Positions 12,301-23,991 of a DNA stretch of 64,000 nucleotides are shown piece after piece. Both the position numbers and the translations under genes were made by a program. Every line of letters begins with the position of its first letter. Within the stretch, counting starts at the first letter, position 1. Source of the stretch: Anticarsia gemmatalis (lineage: Eukaryota > Arthropoda > Insecta > Lepidoptera > Erebidae); contig NC_134773.1 in the NCBI RefSeq assembly GCF_050436995.1, positions 5,411,194-5,475,193 on the forward strand. Reading direction: 5' to 3'. Under the pieces are notes generated by a model. The model did no database searches, was not told where the DNA came from, and saw nothing but the letters and a program-made list of their open reading frames with translations.

Positions 12301-13145
12301 TATAATATAATCTGTACCTTATGTAGATTTGACTCTGGCCGTCAGCCATATTGAAAGTCGTATAATTTGAAACCTAACTAATGACTTTTAGACGATATTT
12401 GACGTTTAATGAGAGCTCAAAGTAAAATATTATGAAGATAAGACCAAGTATATGACTAAAGTTACGATAATCAATGACTTTGAAAGTCTGAGCTAAATTT
12501 TGTTCGAATATTTGCGCTAATAAAATTTGGATGTATGATTGATTACATATCATAAAAAGGATGGCAGTTGGTTTGCTGATTTTAGATAATTTCTTTAGCT
12601 TAACTAAGAAATTTAATTCTTATAATTAACTAGGTTTATGCTTTCGTGTAGCTTTCATACTTTTTTGGTTCTTATTCTTACCAAAATGCGAAGTAGATAT
12701 GCTACACTAGGTATTTTCGAATACCAGGCGTTTGATAATTAAAATTACTTGAAAAAAAGTCTTGCAGAATGTGCTAGGAGCGCCGATGAAAATAAACAAT
12801 ATGATTTGATTTGATTTGATCAGTTCTCCGTATAAATTTGATAATACCCACTAGATTTTCGATAGTAGTAGAAAATCAAACTCAAAATGTACCAAATTTC
12901 TCAGTTAATTAATACTAAAACCGTCTTTTCTAGCAATTCCTTTGCTCCTTTCCCCAACGAAAACGTTACGAAAGTCTTTGTCTTGCAATATAGGTCAAAG
13001 GTTTAGTCTTTGTTTAGAAAAGGGTTTAAATATTAAAATATAAATATCACATTAGTATGTAAGATCACGACTGACCTCAGGCTCGAGTGGAAAAACTCAG
13101 GGTTTGTGTGAAAACGCATAAATTTACAAAATATATAGGTACATA
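9346..13145. other. AT-rich non-coding stretch
   Basis: No gene recognised; the 9638-9856 frame has no domain. Contains a degenerate RG copy (about 10500-10620), an RG copy (12180-12300), a block at 11220-11275 (TTTGTCCGGGTATAG) that recurs at 22896-22950, and a short (TTTGA)n tail at 12808-12830 that could be the 3' end of a non-LTR element. Confidence 0.5.
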
Positions 13146-13391
13146 TCTATACTAATATTATAAAGCTGAAGAATTTGTTTGTTTGAACGCGCTAATCTCA
13201 GGTACTACTGGTCCGATTTAAAAAATTCTTTCAGTGTTAGATAGCCTATTTATTGAGGAAGGCTATAGGCTATATATCATCACGCTAGGACCAATAGGAG
13301 CAGAGTACCAGTAAAACATGTTACAAAAACGAGGAAAATTTTGACCCATTCTTTCTTATGTGACGCAAGCGAAGTTGCGCGAGTCAGCTAG
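13146..13391 (+). mobile_element. HelA Helitron-like element, full length
   Basis: Runs from TCTATACTAATATTATAAAG to GCGAGTCAGCTAG and sits between A and T, without target duplication, as Helitrons do. A short (TTTG)n follows the 5' end, and the 3' end has the GC-rich hairpin GCAAGCGAAGTTGCGCG. About 250 bp with no coding capacity. Confidence 0.85.
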
Positions 13392-13456
13392 TTTACTATA
13401 TTTACATTTCATCTGCTGCTTTTTCCGAGTGGAGTATCCAGAAATCCTCTCTTTTC

Positions 13457-13530
13457 CCCGATTTCTGAGGCACATTTAGCGGTAGTTTATCTATTCAAAC
13501 TCCCATGTTTATATGAGCTCAAACACTAAT
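13457..13530. mobile_element. M3 palindromic MITE, left half
   Basis: Contains GATTTCTGAGGCACATTTAG and CGGTAGTTTATCTATTC, followed by the centre (TTTATATGAGCTCAAACACT). The right arm is lost. Confidence 0.6.
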
Positions 13531-13571
13531 GAAAACCAAAAATGCGTGATTCCCTTAAGCCTTATGTAAAT

Positions 13572-13806
13572 GTAGCCAGTTGCGCTCACCGGTCGGTAAA
13601 TGATCCGTGGGTCAGCAACCCTTGGCGCGGTCATTCCATAGATGGGTGACCGCACAGTGGTATTTGAACTGGGCGTCTCCGTGCTTCGGAGGGCACGTTA
13701 AAAGTCAGTCCCGGTTGTTGTCAATTAAGATAACAGTCGTTAAGCCACGTCAAAGGCCTTACGGCTTGAACAACTTTGACACTAGGTTGACCACTAACCA
13801 TACGAT
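13572..13806 (+). mobile_element. S5a SINE-like element with 5S rRNA-like head, full length
   Basis: The first 110 bases resemble 5S rRNA in order: GCTCACCGGTCGG, then CAGCAACCCTTGGCGCGGTC (A-box side) and ATGGGTGACCGC (C box). The family-specific body follows (CGTGCTTCGGAGGGCACG, GGTCCCGGTTGTTGTC) and the tail ACCACTAACCATACGATAG. The 5S core supplies an internal pol III promoter, which defines SINE3-type retroposons. Short frames over it are shadows. Confidence 0.75.
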
Positions 13807-13959
13807 AGATAGATTTCGATACAAATATCAGTAGCTTATAATGTAGCTGTAAATAGTGTTGTTGTCTACTAAAATACAAGATAATGGCTTCGACCTTACT
13901 GTCTTCTTGTAGGGCTATATGCCAAGGACGCGTTGTTGCTAGGCCGTTTATACGTTATA

Positions 13960-14050
13960 CATACATACATAAAATCCACGCCTTTTTCCCATAGAGATAG
14001 ACAGAGACCAGAGAACGTCACTTGGTTCATACAAACTTCCCAAACTTGAA
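13960..14050 (+). repeat. RG interspersed repeat
   Basis: Matches the RG order: ACATACATACATAAAATC, CCATAGAGATAGACAGAGAC, GAACGTCACTTGGT and ACAAACTTCCC. Nature unknown; probably SINE-derived. Confidence 0.55.
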
Positions 14051-14226
14051 CGTTGGTAGTCTGTTTTCTGTCTCAAAAATTGTAATAAAAATCAAAAACC
14101 CTTTTACTATCAAGGGTTATTTTTTTATTTCTATTCCCCATAATCCGTTGTTTATTAAAAAGTAATAGGAATAGCCTCAGCAAATTAAAAAGCTGCAAAC
14201 AGACTGATGATTTTACTTAAAGATGT

Positions 14227-14242
14227 TGGCGCCCAACATGGG
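14227..14242 (+). other. tRNA-Lys primer-binding-site-like sequence
   Basis: TGGCGCCCAACATGGG is complementary, with one mismatch, to the 3' end of insect tRNA-Lys, the primer used by many gypsy-like LTR retrotransposons. An identical 17-base block lies at 22380-22396. No LTR or gag/pol is visible nearby, so this would be a remnant. Confidence 0.4.
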
Positions 14243-14939
14243 TCTACTGTACAAGACATTTTCGTAGCGATTTCAAGACGCTAGCTCGATTTTTCTTTTT
14301 CTATTACTACAAATACTACTACTACTTATTAAATAGGATTACTACTTTGAGAAAAGCTTGATACAACATTAGAATTAAGCCTATTTCTGCCTTGTTTTAA
14401 CAGATAAGGAGAATGTATTTCAATTTCTTTATACTTCTATTGCTTCCATCTTAAGATATATACCTTAGCGGTTCCAAAAACTACTGGTTAAAGGATTCTT
14501 TAACTACGCACAATGTCTATCGATCAGTGAGTGTTTTGTTCAAAGATAATTGGGCAAGTAATCGCTGAGTTTTGAACAATGGTCTTATACCTATTCAAAG
14601 CCCAATTAGGAAGCTATTTCTTTACGTGAAATAAAGATAATTGATGCCGTTTTTAAGCTGTTGAAGAAATATCATTGCGGGTAAAAGGATTCTTTCCTAG
14701 AATAGGAAACAAGCTTCCATCTTCAGTAATTCGATAAGCAAATAGCCTCAAAACTTCCCGGAAAATCGTCTGGACAGACAAAATCAATTACAAACGCATA
14801 TAATTTTAAACAAAACAGAAAATATCAACCCTAGCCGCCATAGTAACACATCCCAAGAATCAGACGACCCCCGAGATGCGTGCTGATGAATTAAACCATT
14901 TTTTTTACTGGAAAATCGATAGTTGATTGTGGGTGTTCA

Positions 14940-15440
14940 TTGAGGGTGATGTAGGCGGCCGAGGGGGGAGGTGTCGCGCGTGCGCGGGGGCGGCGGGGCG
15001 CGGCGCGGGCCACGCTGCTTCACACGCCCGCCGGCCGCCGCCGCCGCCACTCGTCCACGCTCCCGACGCTCTCCACGACCATATTGTCCTGTCACAGCAG
15101 TACTGTCTGACTACTGCTGCGCCCGGACAAGCCGGTCGTGGCGATGCACTATCATCGAGACATCACGGCTGCTCCATTCTTACTGTACATTGTTGATTAT
15201 ATGTGTCATGTTCTAACATTATTTATTTCAGGTTGTCAACAGTATCAAGATTCTTTTAGTGTTCAGTCTTAGTGTATCGTGTGTGTCAGTGTTCATAGAT
15301 GATGTATCAACTGATATGAGATACGCTCGTAGAGTTATCAGTGGTATTAACACATGATTGCCGTAGGGTGCATATATTGAGCGGTGTAGTACGCATGCGC
15401 GCGACATCGTACGCTGCATCCCGGTTCAGCCATTTTCTAT
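14940..15440 (-). promoter_or_regulatory. GC-rich island, candidate promoter or untranslated exon
   Basis: A sharp GC- and CpG-rich block (about 14951-15070, with runs such as GCGCGGGGGCGGCGGGGCGC) in AT-rich surroundings. Next to it at 15391-15402 lies CGCATGCGCGCG, like an NRF1-type promoter motif. On the minus strand, ACAGTAAGA near 15185 could serve as a weak donor. On the plus strand, TTATTTATTTCAG ends at 15230 like an acceptor. The frames over it (14927-15196, 14971-15216, 15228-15419) look like composition artefacts. It lies about 11 kb upstream of msi and could be its promoter; another unseen gene is equally possible. Strand given for the msi hypothesis. Confidence 0.4.
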
Positions 15441-16196
15441 TCGCGAATATCACGATTTTAATTCAATTTTCTATTGTTTTAGCTGGTTTTTAATGTAAAT
15501 TCAGCTAGAATGATATAATCGCCTTGTATTTTATTGAATTAAAGGCAGTTTTATTGAATAATTTTGTTGAAATATAGGTCCATATTGTAGTGTAGGTTTC
15601 GATTCAACACTAAAAATGATATAATAAAATTAACTCGACTAAAACTGTTGTTTAGTCGATTTTTCGTAATATAATTTACCATAGATAAAGGAGGTTGGGA
15701 GTAAGGAGGGCGAAGGTATTAAGATAAAAGGGATTCGTATCGATTGAGCGCTCCCGTGTCTATGGGCAGAGCGCAATGGGGTCGGAGTTTCGTGCTCAAT
15801 TTTAGTTTTCTCGAGGCACTGATATTTTCTTATTCTTTTGAGATTTGACTATAGTTATTTACAGTCAGATATATGTCTTTAAGCATTAATATTTTTTACA
15901 TAAGTCATAGTATTAGATTAGATAAATGAAATAGTCTAATATTACCGATTTAGTTATGATAATTTGCAATAGATATTGTCTCAAATGACCTCTTCTTAAT
16001 TTAGGGAATCAATAATTTCATATTTTATATAGTTTTGTATACAGTATAAATACTTTATAGAGATATGTAACACATAAATTGTGTTACATATAATTTAATT
16101 TGCAAATAGTATCACATAAAGACTTTTGGGAGATAGAAGGTAGAATAGAAATCAATAATGAAATATTAGGGTAAAATATTATATATTAATAATACA
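15441..16196. other. AT-rich non-coding stretch
   Basis: No gene or known repeat recognised. A short G-rich patch (15685-15790) contains GAGCGCTCCC but nothing interpretable. Confidence 0.45.
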
Positions 16197-16312
16197 TTTA
16201 ACCCATTAATGTCCCACTGCTGGGCAAGTCTCCTCTCGTAATGAGGGAGGGGTTAGGCCTCGAGTCCACCACCCTGGCCAAGTGCGGGTTGGGGACTTTA
16301 TATGCCTTCAAT
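16197..16312 (-). mobile_element. St1 tRNA-derived SINE, 3' fragment
   Basis: Reads inward from AACCCATTAATGTCCCACTG through GAGGGAGGGGTTAGGCC to GCGGGTTGGGGACTT. The head is missing. Confidence 0.7.
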
Positions 16313-16453
16313 AAATATTATTTTTATAAATATTATAGATAACCCCTACACATATGTACATACATACATAGCATCACGCCTTTATCTGAAAGTCTTGGCA
16401 AAAAGGTATGAAATACACCCGCGTTAGTCCCATATAACAGAATAAACAGACAT

Positions 16454-16590
16454 CTATATAAGTATGTATTTACAAGTATATAAGTATGTTTATCAGTTAT
16501 TTACAGTACAAGCTCTGCTTAGTTTGTAATCAAATGACCGTGAGTGAGTTGTCCAATGATATTTATTAATATTTATTTAATTACAAAACC
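16454..16590 (+). repeat. SF interspersed repeat
   Basis: TATAAGTATGTATTTACAAG, then ACAGTACAAGCTCTGCTTAG and TTGTAATCAAATGACCGTGA, ending in a T/A-rich tail. One of four copies (also about 39655, 48722 and 59880). Probably the 3' part of a SINE, because the 59.8-kb copy has a B-box-like GGGTTCGAATCC upstream. Confidence 0.6.
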
Positions 16591-17538
16591 ATATCATTAG
16601 GGTCTACTTTAAAAAGATCTAAGGATAGTTTTAAATCTTTTCTATAAGTGTCGGATAACCTATCTTGTAGATAAACTGTTCATGAATTTCAGGTTAAATA
16701 CATACATCAACACACACACATACTATCAAGTCTTGTTTAAAGGGGGTGAGCAGAGTCTAAGTAACGCCATTTTGCTAAGACCTCTACATGAAATAGGTTA
16801 AATATTGACATCTAATTCAAGTCTTAAATTAGTAAATTATAGAAACAAAGTAAGCTAAATATAAATTATAGGACGTTTATAAGTATTTATTTAGGTTAGA
16901 TTCTCACATGTAATAAGCAACATAACATATATAGATTCATACATACATGATTATGTACATACATAGATAAATGCACGCTTTCTTTCCATAAGGGTAGGTA
17001 GAGACGAGATAAATATGTTATAATAACATTACACTTATATCTTTCTGAAGTATGGATAGAATTATATTATTATATTTAAAATACAAATGTCTTAATATCT
17101 TCAAATAATTCTTATGGATACCAAATCTTTAAATATCACTTCAGTGGGTATCAAAAGGGCAGCCCTAATTTTAATTCACTCGCGTTTAGTTCCGATATCG
17201 TCTAATAGATGGCGTTGAGTGTCGCTGTTCACGGTACACATTTCTTAGGTTTAGGTTCAAATGCTATAGAATTCAATTGATTAAACAAGAAATTAAATGT
17301 AATCATTTACTAATATTTCATAATCATGTTCTATTTCGATCAATGACAAAAATATTTTATATTCTATATTATCATTATGAAGTATTTTTTGTTTAGAAAA
17401 ATGTCATTAGAAGAGATTTGTGTTCGATAGAAAGGGGTAAAGGGTTAGTTTAATATTTTTCTCTATGTTTTCTATACAAATCAACGTTTACTCACGAAAA
17501 GGGGTGATATTAATGTATTTGTTGATCAAAAGTTTAGA
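16591..17538. other. AT-rich non-coding stretch
   Basis: No gene seen. Contains one AATAGATGGCGTT motif (17204-17216), one of the recurrent AGATGGC sites of this window. Confidence 0.45.
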
Positions 17539-17645
17539 CCAAAGAACGTCACTTGGTACGATCCTTACAAACTTCCTTTGCTTCATTTACATACATACAT
17601 GTTGTCATACAGGACTGCCGATTACGAGTAGCACCTGATATATTT
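17539..17645 (+). repeat. RG interspersed repeat
   Basis: Contains GAACGTCACTTGGTACGATC, TTACAAACTTCCTTTGCTTC and GTTGTCATACAGGACTGCCG, in the same order as at 39837-39980 and 62080-62205. Confidence 0.6.
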
Positions 17646-17709
17646 GCAATACATCATCGATACGATCTGTATATTTTGGCGTTTCTTCCCATAATAAATA
17701 TAATATAAA

Positions 17710-17856
17710 CCCTCTTATTCATAAAAATATATGAAGTTATGAAAGGCTTATAAAGAGATTTGTTTCTTTCACTCCTTAGCGAAATGAAAAAGAGAAAACA
17801 TATTATAGTAGATTTTTAACAAAAATAGGTTTATAATGTGTTTATGAATAAGACGG
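17710..17856. mobile_element. M2 MITE, full length
   Basis: A 147-bp element with ends CCCTCTTATTCATAAA and TTTATGAATAAGACGG. The interior is partly palindromic (TTTCTTTCACTCCTTAGCGA). Other copies are at 37385-37522 and 53242-53386. No coding capacity; superfamily not determined. Confidence 0.75.
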
Positions 17857-18760
17857 TAAGTCTGTAGTAATAAATTTAACCACGATTCGGAAAACCAAAG
17901 ACTTACTAGATTTCTATCACAATATTCAACCACACAATATTTATTAATACTCGTAATTATACTGAACTATTCAATTTAGTCGATACATTTATTATTTAGT
18001 CGATTATTAAATCGATACGTATTGCTCTAATAATAGTAATCTAAGAGATATTATAGCTTATTGTTATTACCGATATTAATAATATTTATTACGTTTTTCT
18101 TTTCTGTTTCTGGGATAGATGATAATTAGGTAATAGGCGTGGAAAGATTTCTTTAAATGAAAAGTTTTCAATGAGTTAACCAAGTTAAGTTTTCACCGAA
18201 AATAATTAAATTGAAGAGTGATATAATGTCTTAATCCTCCATCCATACACACATCCGTAACTTACAACAATTATTTATATTTAATTTTCAGTAGTTAGTT
18301 AATTACTAGTAGAGCATTGGGCGAGTAGAATAGTGACGTTGCAGTGAAGTATCTTATTAAACGTGTATGTAGCATTATTTCTATGTATCGAACCATGAAA
18401 ATAATATTAATTAAAAACTTAAAAAAAAACTTTTTTCTCAAAATATTTTATAACCTTCTTTGCAAGCGACTCGAAATGCATAGACCATTTAGTAACAATC
18501 ATAGTAGTCTTTTTCTCCTCAAATGGGCCCTAAATTTGCCCTCGTCTGCCTATGACATTGAATACGCATAATTACACAATTACCTAAGTGGTTCAATGTT
18601 AAAGTACTTCATAGAGCTAGATGTAGTTCTAGTTTGCTAATGTATTAGTTACTAGGCTGTTTTCTTATCCTGATTACAGTAAAAGCTATGTTAATATACT
18701 AGCTCCAGCCTGCAAGTTCGTTCAAGGACATTTGGAGATAAAAAGTATCCTATGTATCAC
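17857..18760. other. AT-rich non-coding stretch
   Basis: Nothing recognisable. The frame at 18344-18571 is Lys/Ile-rich with no domain and is taken as chance. Confidence 0.45.
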
Positions 18761-18950
18761 CAGCTTAGCCTTTCTTCCAACTATGTTGGAGTCGGCTTCC
18801 AGTCTCACCGGATGCAGCTGAATACCAGTATTTTATCAAACCTCCACAACACAGTTACCTGGGTTATAACACGATACTAAGTAACACTGTGCGTCACACT
18901 TTCAAGCTTCTGACTACTGTTAACGACTGTCATAGATCTTTAAAAATAGC
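18761..18950 (-). mobile_element. S5b SINE-like element, tail fragment
   Basis: Contains TAGCCTTTCTTCCAACTATG, TCACCGGATGCAGCTGAATA and the GGGTTATAACACGATACTAA block. The 5S-like head is absent: at about 18955-18985 the sequence switches to a truncated S5a copy in the opposite orientation. Confidence 0.7.
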
Positions 18951-18980
18951 AGCTGGGATATATATGGAGGATATGATAGA

Positions 18981-19146
18981 TAGTTGACCGCATAGTGGTA
19001 TTTGAATTGGGCGTCTCCGTGCTTCGGAAGGCACGTAAAAAGCCGGTCCCGGTTGTTGTCTACCAAGATAACAGTCGTTAAGCCACGTCAAAGGCCTTCC
19101 GGGCTTGAACAACTCTGACACTAGGTGGACCACTAACCATACGATA
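18981..19146 (+). mobile_element. S5a SINE-like element, 5'-truncated
   Basis: Begins inside the 5S-like C box (TAGTTGACCGCATAGTGG), followed by the full body and the tail ACCACTAACCATACGATAAG. Abuts the S5b fragment on its left. Confidence 0.7.
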
Positions 19147-20202
19147 AGAAGACCTAGCTACGTAAGATCTTTGTTCATCCAGACATATTACTGGCTTCCA
19201 CATGAAGCCGGGAACATATTACCGACATTACCCTATTGCTCCATTTTCGCTTTGACACAAAAACCTTTGTCAGTTACAAATGAGGTTTGTTTTACATATT
19301 TGTCTCTTTTTTTACTTTGCTTAGGAATTTGTTTTTGGTTTAACGGAAGCCTGTTTAAAATATGATTTGAAAGGTTTTTTTCCGGACTCTGCGTAGTTTT
19401 GGCGTGATTGAGTAACAAATATTTATTCAAAAATCTTAAGTTTCGCATTAATAACTGAAATAAAGAGCCATCTTTAATAAGATAATGTTATTGAAGCTAA
19501 GCTTCTCTTAGAGCGACAAAAGCAATTAAGAGAACCCCAGTAATTATGATTTTAACAAAATTTCATTATTTTTTGAATTTACAAATATAAGTCTTCGAGA
19601 TATTAATTAATATTTAAGCTGAAATAAATGTATTTTTGTTGAAATAATGATCATAAATACAAAATAAAATTCAATCATGTATTTACCAAAATCCCAATAA
19701 TATTCTAAAAAATAAACAACGTCATAGACTATAAAACTAAACAAAAGCTCCAGAACGAAAACGTCCTCTATCTTGTCTATGTAATGAAAAAAAAATCCGA
19801 GAATGAGGCGTCAAATTCGTCTGTTTTCCCGCCATTTTCTTGGCATGAGTCATTACTTAAAACTGGAAAGTAGCCCATCCCTTTTAAGTTAATTTGCTTT
19901 TGCGAGATCACGATGAATCTGGGGAAAATGGTAGCGTGATGTCAAAGGCCTTACTGCTTTATACTTGTGTGAAAGTGCGCTAATAACCTTATTACGTTCT
20001 ATTAGGTATTATTAATAGGTATTGTAAATCTTTGTGTTAGTTTTGCCAATGAAGCTACTAGCTTGAGATACTGTATAAGGTACTAAGTTTATTATAATAA
20101 TAAAAATAGAATACAGAGGCTGATTTTTCATTTTTAGGGAGGGAAAACATTCACAGATTAGATGTTTTGTAAAAAGGTCAGGTACGTAGTACTAGTAACC
20201 GG
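19147..20202. other. AT-rich non-coding stretch
   Basis: No gene seen. Frames at 19105-19365 and 19233-19448 are uninformative. Confidence 0.45.
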
Positions 20203-20310
20203 CGGTCCTGTATGACAGCATGTATGTATGTGATAGCAAGGGAAGTTTGTAAGGATCGTACCAAGTGACGTTCTTAGTATTCCAGATCTGTGTATGTCCT
20301 TCTATTGCGC
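20203..20310 (-). repeat. RG interspersed repeat
   Basis: Reverse copy: GGCGGTCCTGTATGACAGCA, GGAAGTTTGTAAGGATCGTA and CCAAGTGACGTTCTTAG. Confidence 0.6.
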
Positions 20311-20908
20311 GCCCTCCCAGCGTTTCCATTGACATCCGCACTAAAGGTAATTGTTCAATTATATTTATTTAATCAACTAGGACCTAAAGTTAAGAAATTC
20401 GATCAAAACTTAAAAATGCTTACGTCAATTCAAACAACACAACCTTATCCAAAACAAAATTGAACTCTAAGACCTTGCAATAAGACTTGTCATCAATTTA
20501 GCCATAGACTAATGAAGAGGGTTTTGAAAAAAAAAAGTTAGAGCGACCATAACGACCAATGGGAATCGATGTCCGACGATTCCAAACTTTTTATTGGGAA
20601 AATTGCACGGCACTTGTAATTTTTTTATCGTAAATAGAAATGTCGGTATCATGGGGACGAAACCCTTAATGACTGCAATGACAGGCTATTTTTTTATAGA
20701 TTGGCGACAGTAAAAAGGCGGGTATAGGGAATTTGGAATGAAATATACGTGGTCAATAGTAATGATCGTCATTTAGAAAATGACTTTCGCTGTAATACGA
20801 TAAAAAAATTATGCCTGACTTGACTTATATCTACTACCATGGATGAAATGGCTTTCGATTCTACCACAAATTATGCCTATAACACACATAGACTGACTTA
20901 TCTATATA

Positions 20909-21166
20909 CTAGCTGACCCGCGTAACTTAGCTTGCGTCACATACGAGAGAATGGTACAAAATTTTCCCTGTTTTTGTAACATTTTTTACTGTAACTCTGC
21001 TCCTATTAGTCGTAGCGTGATGATATATAGTCTTTCTCGATAAATGGGCTATCTAACACTGAAAGAAATTTTCAAATTGGACCAGTAGTTCCTGAGATAT
21101 TAGTAGTTCAAACAAACAAACTCTTCAGCTTTATAACATTAGTAAGTACATATAGTAAGTATAGAT
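20909..21166 (-). mobile_element. HelA Helitron-like element
   Basis: Starts (3' end) CTAGCTGACCCGCG and finishes near AAGTATAGAT. Diverged: the (TTTG)n tract is shortened and the 5' end carries extra bases. Minus orientation. Confidence 0.75.
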
Positions 21167-22379
21167 TATAAATAATTATCTAGTTTATAATCAAAGAAAA
21201 TTAAAGATTATTGCGCGTGTATATTAGTTAAATAATATGTTTTTCTACATGCCAAAGACAACTAACTTGTTATTAATTTATAAATACAGAAGTCCGTATT
21301 TGGAAGTGCATTTAATCGACTAAAGCTATTATAGTCTCATCACTATTGTCATCTGTCAACTGTATTCATTGACGTTTGTCAGGAGGCGGGAAATAGAATG
21401 ATTTGCACATTTTAGGCTCGAATATGCATATTATCATTTCGTTTTAGTATTTAGCTAAAATATATCTCAGCTTATATTTAGTATTTAGCTATAAATTCAT
21501 TGTTTAAATTACTTACTTACATTTTAAAGTGATATGCATTAAAAAGAGGTTACTATTAAATATAATTTATTTAGATACGAAATGAAACAATCGGTTTATT
21601 TTGTGTAGTTTCTAAATATGTTAACTTAATAATTTTTTATACTATTTGGAACCCCAAAGTAATATTTTTTTGAGGTAATATCTCAGTTTTTAAAAGAGAA
21701 AGGTTATAACTTAATTTTCAATTAAAAAATCGTGAAAATCCATAAACAAATTTCAAAGCTTTACGATTCACGATTATTAAACTAAATTATCTACAATGAA
21801 ACCTCAAAAATACATTAAAAAACCCATTTATCAATAATTTTATGCAAATAAAACAAATATTAATTAAAATTCCTCATAACATCGTATTTCGTTAAATTGT
21901 TACATTTATAATTATTAACTCAAAGGCAGTCGGCGCCATGTTAAATGGACATTATATTTAACACATTGGTGAGTTAATTACAGTAGATTTATATTCACTC
22001 TTATAGGTAATTTAATTAACGTGTGATAATAAATGTTAAATAATTTATACAAGTAAATTACTTCACAGAAATTTATATAACCAGTTTTTTTTAACTGTAT
22101 AATTTTAAACAGAATTATCCATTTGACGGCAAAGTCTTTTTTCCCCAAATAAAGAGTTATTCTAAAAAACTGTTATGTTAAGATCAAGTTTCTTCCTGAA
22201 AATAGCTGAATTCTTGAAAAATTGACGACATGAGTCAGGTTAACTAAATTAGATTTTTATTTTGGGCTGTTTTATTGTATTTCTAATTAACGAAAGATAA
22301 TCAATAACAGGTATAATTTTATTGTTGTTCTTACTAAAAATTATTTAAAAAGTGAGTGGCCACATAGACGTAGTCTCAA
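21167..22379. other. AT-rich non-coding stretch
   Basis: Very AT-rich with no repeat family or gene recognised. Confidence 0.45.
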
Positions 22380-22380
22380 T

Positions 22381-22396
22381 TGGCGCCCAACATGGG
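22381..22396 (+). other. tRNA-Lys primer-binding-site-like sequence
   Basis: TGGCGCCCAACATGGG, same as at 14227-14242, here followed by ACCGGCCGCCAT. A possible relic of a gypsy-like LTR element; no LTR pair is visible. Confidence 0.4.
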
Positions 22397-23420
22397 ACCG
22401 GCCGCCATTTTTCAAATTGCATAACTCGTTGCAATTAAAATGAAATGTCATCAATATATTACTACGTCGACCTCCCACGGTGTCACTTACGTCAGTATTT
22501 CAATTATTTGCATTCACGTGGGGGTCTCAAATGTCAAAGTTGAGCTTCATTCATATGTATGTATGTATGTATGACGTCACTGTGTCTGTGCTGTCTATTG
22601 TCTGACACACACACAGTACATATATAAAGCTTTTTTAAGTATAACATCACGCCTGTTATACTTAAAGATCTAGGCAGATATTTTCGAACTAATTCCACGT
22701 CTCGCTTTTAACAATATTTTAGTTCCATGTAATGGTCTTATAGCTAGCTTATTGCCACATTCCGTATTGGAAGTTAGGAAACCCCTAAAGCATTTTGCTC
22801 AACCCAGACATCTAACCCGAGACACTTTTCGATCACAGTGGTAGTCAGTTACAATTCTCGTAAAATATTACTAAAAATCATATACTACTACTACTTTGTC
22901 CGGGTATAGTGCAATTTTATCGCGTTGATTCCATTGCCATGGGAATTTTGATCCCATCGATCCTATAGAAACAATGTACCGACAGTGAAAAATATATTAA
23001 AAAAAGAATTATCCAAATGAGTTTAGTTGTTCAAAAGTTAATATTACATACATGTCGGTGAATATTTTTTAATAAAAATAATTATAACAATAGTCGAACA
23101 CAAAAAAAGCCTTATTTCACCCAAAAATCCCTTCAAAAAATCATATCTTTCCCCTTCAAAGAACAATCGTGAAATCTACATTACTAAGTGAGTCTGCGCG
23201 TAAGTGTCAACCTCATTGTCCTGTCATAAGCAGATAGATGTTTATATTCGCTGACTCCTGCGTTTTATGACACCCTGGTACCCAAGGGGTGAGAAAACTT
23301 CAATGGCGGCCATTTTATAGGATTTTCAAGTGATATCGAGTGGAAAGATTAGTGCTGTCTGGTTTAAAAGGAGGTGAATATATTAATTCCTGTCGAATCC
23401 CGGATTTAGCACTTTTATAA
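22397..23420. other. Non-coding stretch
   Basis: Holds a block at 22896-22950 (TTTGTCCGGGTATAG, then TTCCATTGCCATGG) shared with 11220-11275, and short (TATG)n and (CA)n tracts near 22555-22615. No gene seen. Confidence 0.45.
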
Positions 23421-23938
23421 CTCACTGACTCGCGCAACTTCGCTTGCGTCATATAAGAGAGAATGGGTCAAATTTTTCCCCGTTTTTGTAACATTTTTAA
23501 CTGGTCCTCTGCTCCTATTGATTGTAGCGATATATAACCTATAGCCTTCCTTGGTAAACGGGCTATCTAACACTGAAAGAATTTTTCAAATCGGTCCAGT
23601 AGTTTCTGAGATTAGCGCGTTCAAACAAACAAACAAACAAACAAACACTTCAGCTTTATAATATTATTATAGTATACTAGCTGACCCGCGCAACTTCGCT
23701 TGCGTCACCTAAGAGAATTGGTCAAAATTTTCCCCGTTTTTGTAACATTTTTCGTTGCTACTCCGCTCCTAATGACCGTAGCGTGATGTTATATAGCCTA
23801 TAGCCTTACTCGATAAATGGGCTATCTAACACTGAAAGATTTTTTCAAATCGGACCAGTAGTTCCTGAGATTAGCGCGTTCAAACAAACAAACAAACAAA
23901 CAAACAAACTCTTCAGCTTTATTATATTATAGTATAGA
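23421..23938 (-). mobile_element. Two HelA Helitron-like elements in direct tandem
   Basis: Copy one (23421 to about 23676) has a decayed 3' end (CTCACTGACTCGCGCAAC). Copy two (23678 to about 23938) starts CTAGCTGACCCGCG right where copy one finishes. Both are minus-oriented and both keep (CAAA)n microsatellites. The tandem could be an insertion at the end of an existing copy. Repeated TATAG motifs follow to 23985. Confidence 0.8.
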
Positions 23939-23991
23939 TAGTATAGATATAGTATTATAGTATATAGTATAGATAGCCATCATCATCATCA

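Noticed and set aside
13572..13806. Possible true 5S rRNA gene
   Set aside because: Only partly similar to 5S, lacks the closing stem and runs into a repeat body present in ten copies.
14927..15216. Arg/Ala/Pro-rich plus-strand frames over the GC island
   Set aside because: Long frames are expected in GC-rich DNA; no ATG start for the longest and no recognisable domain.
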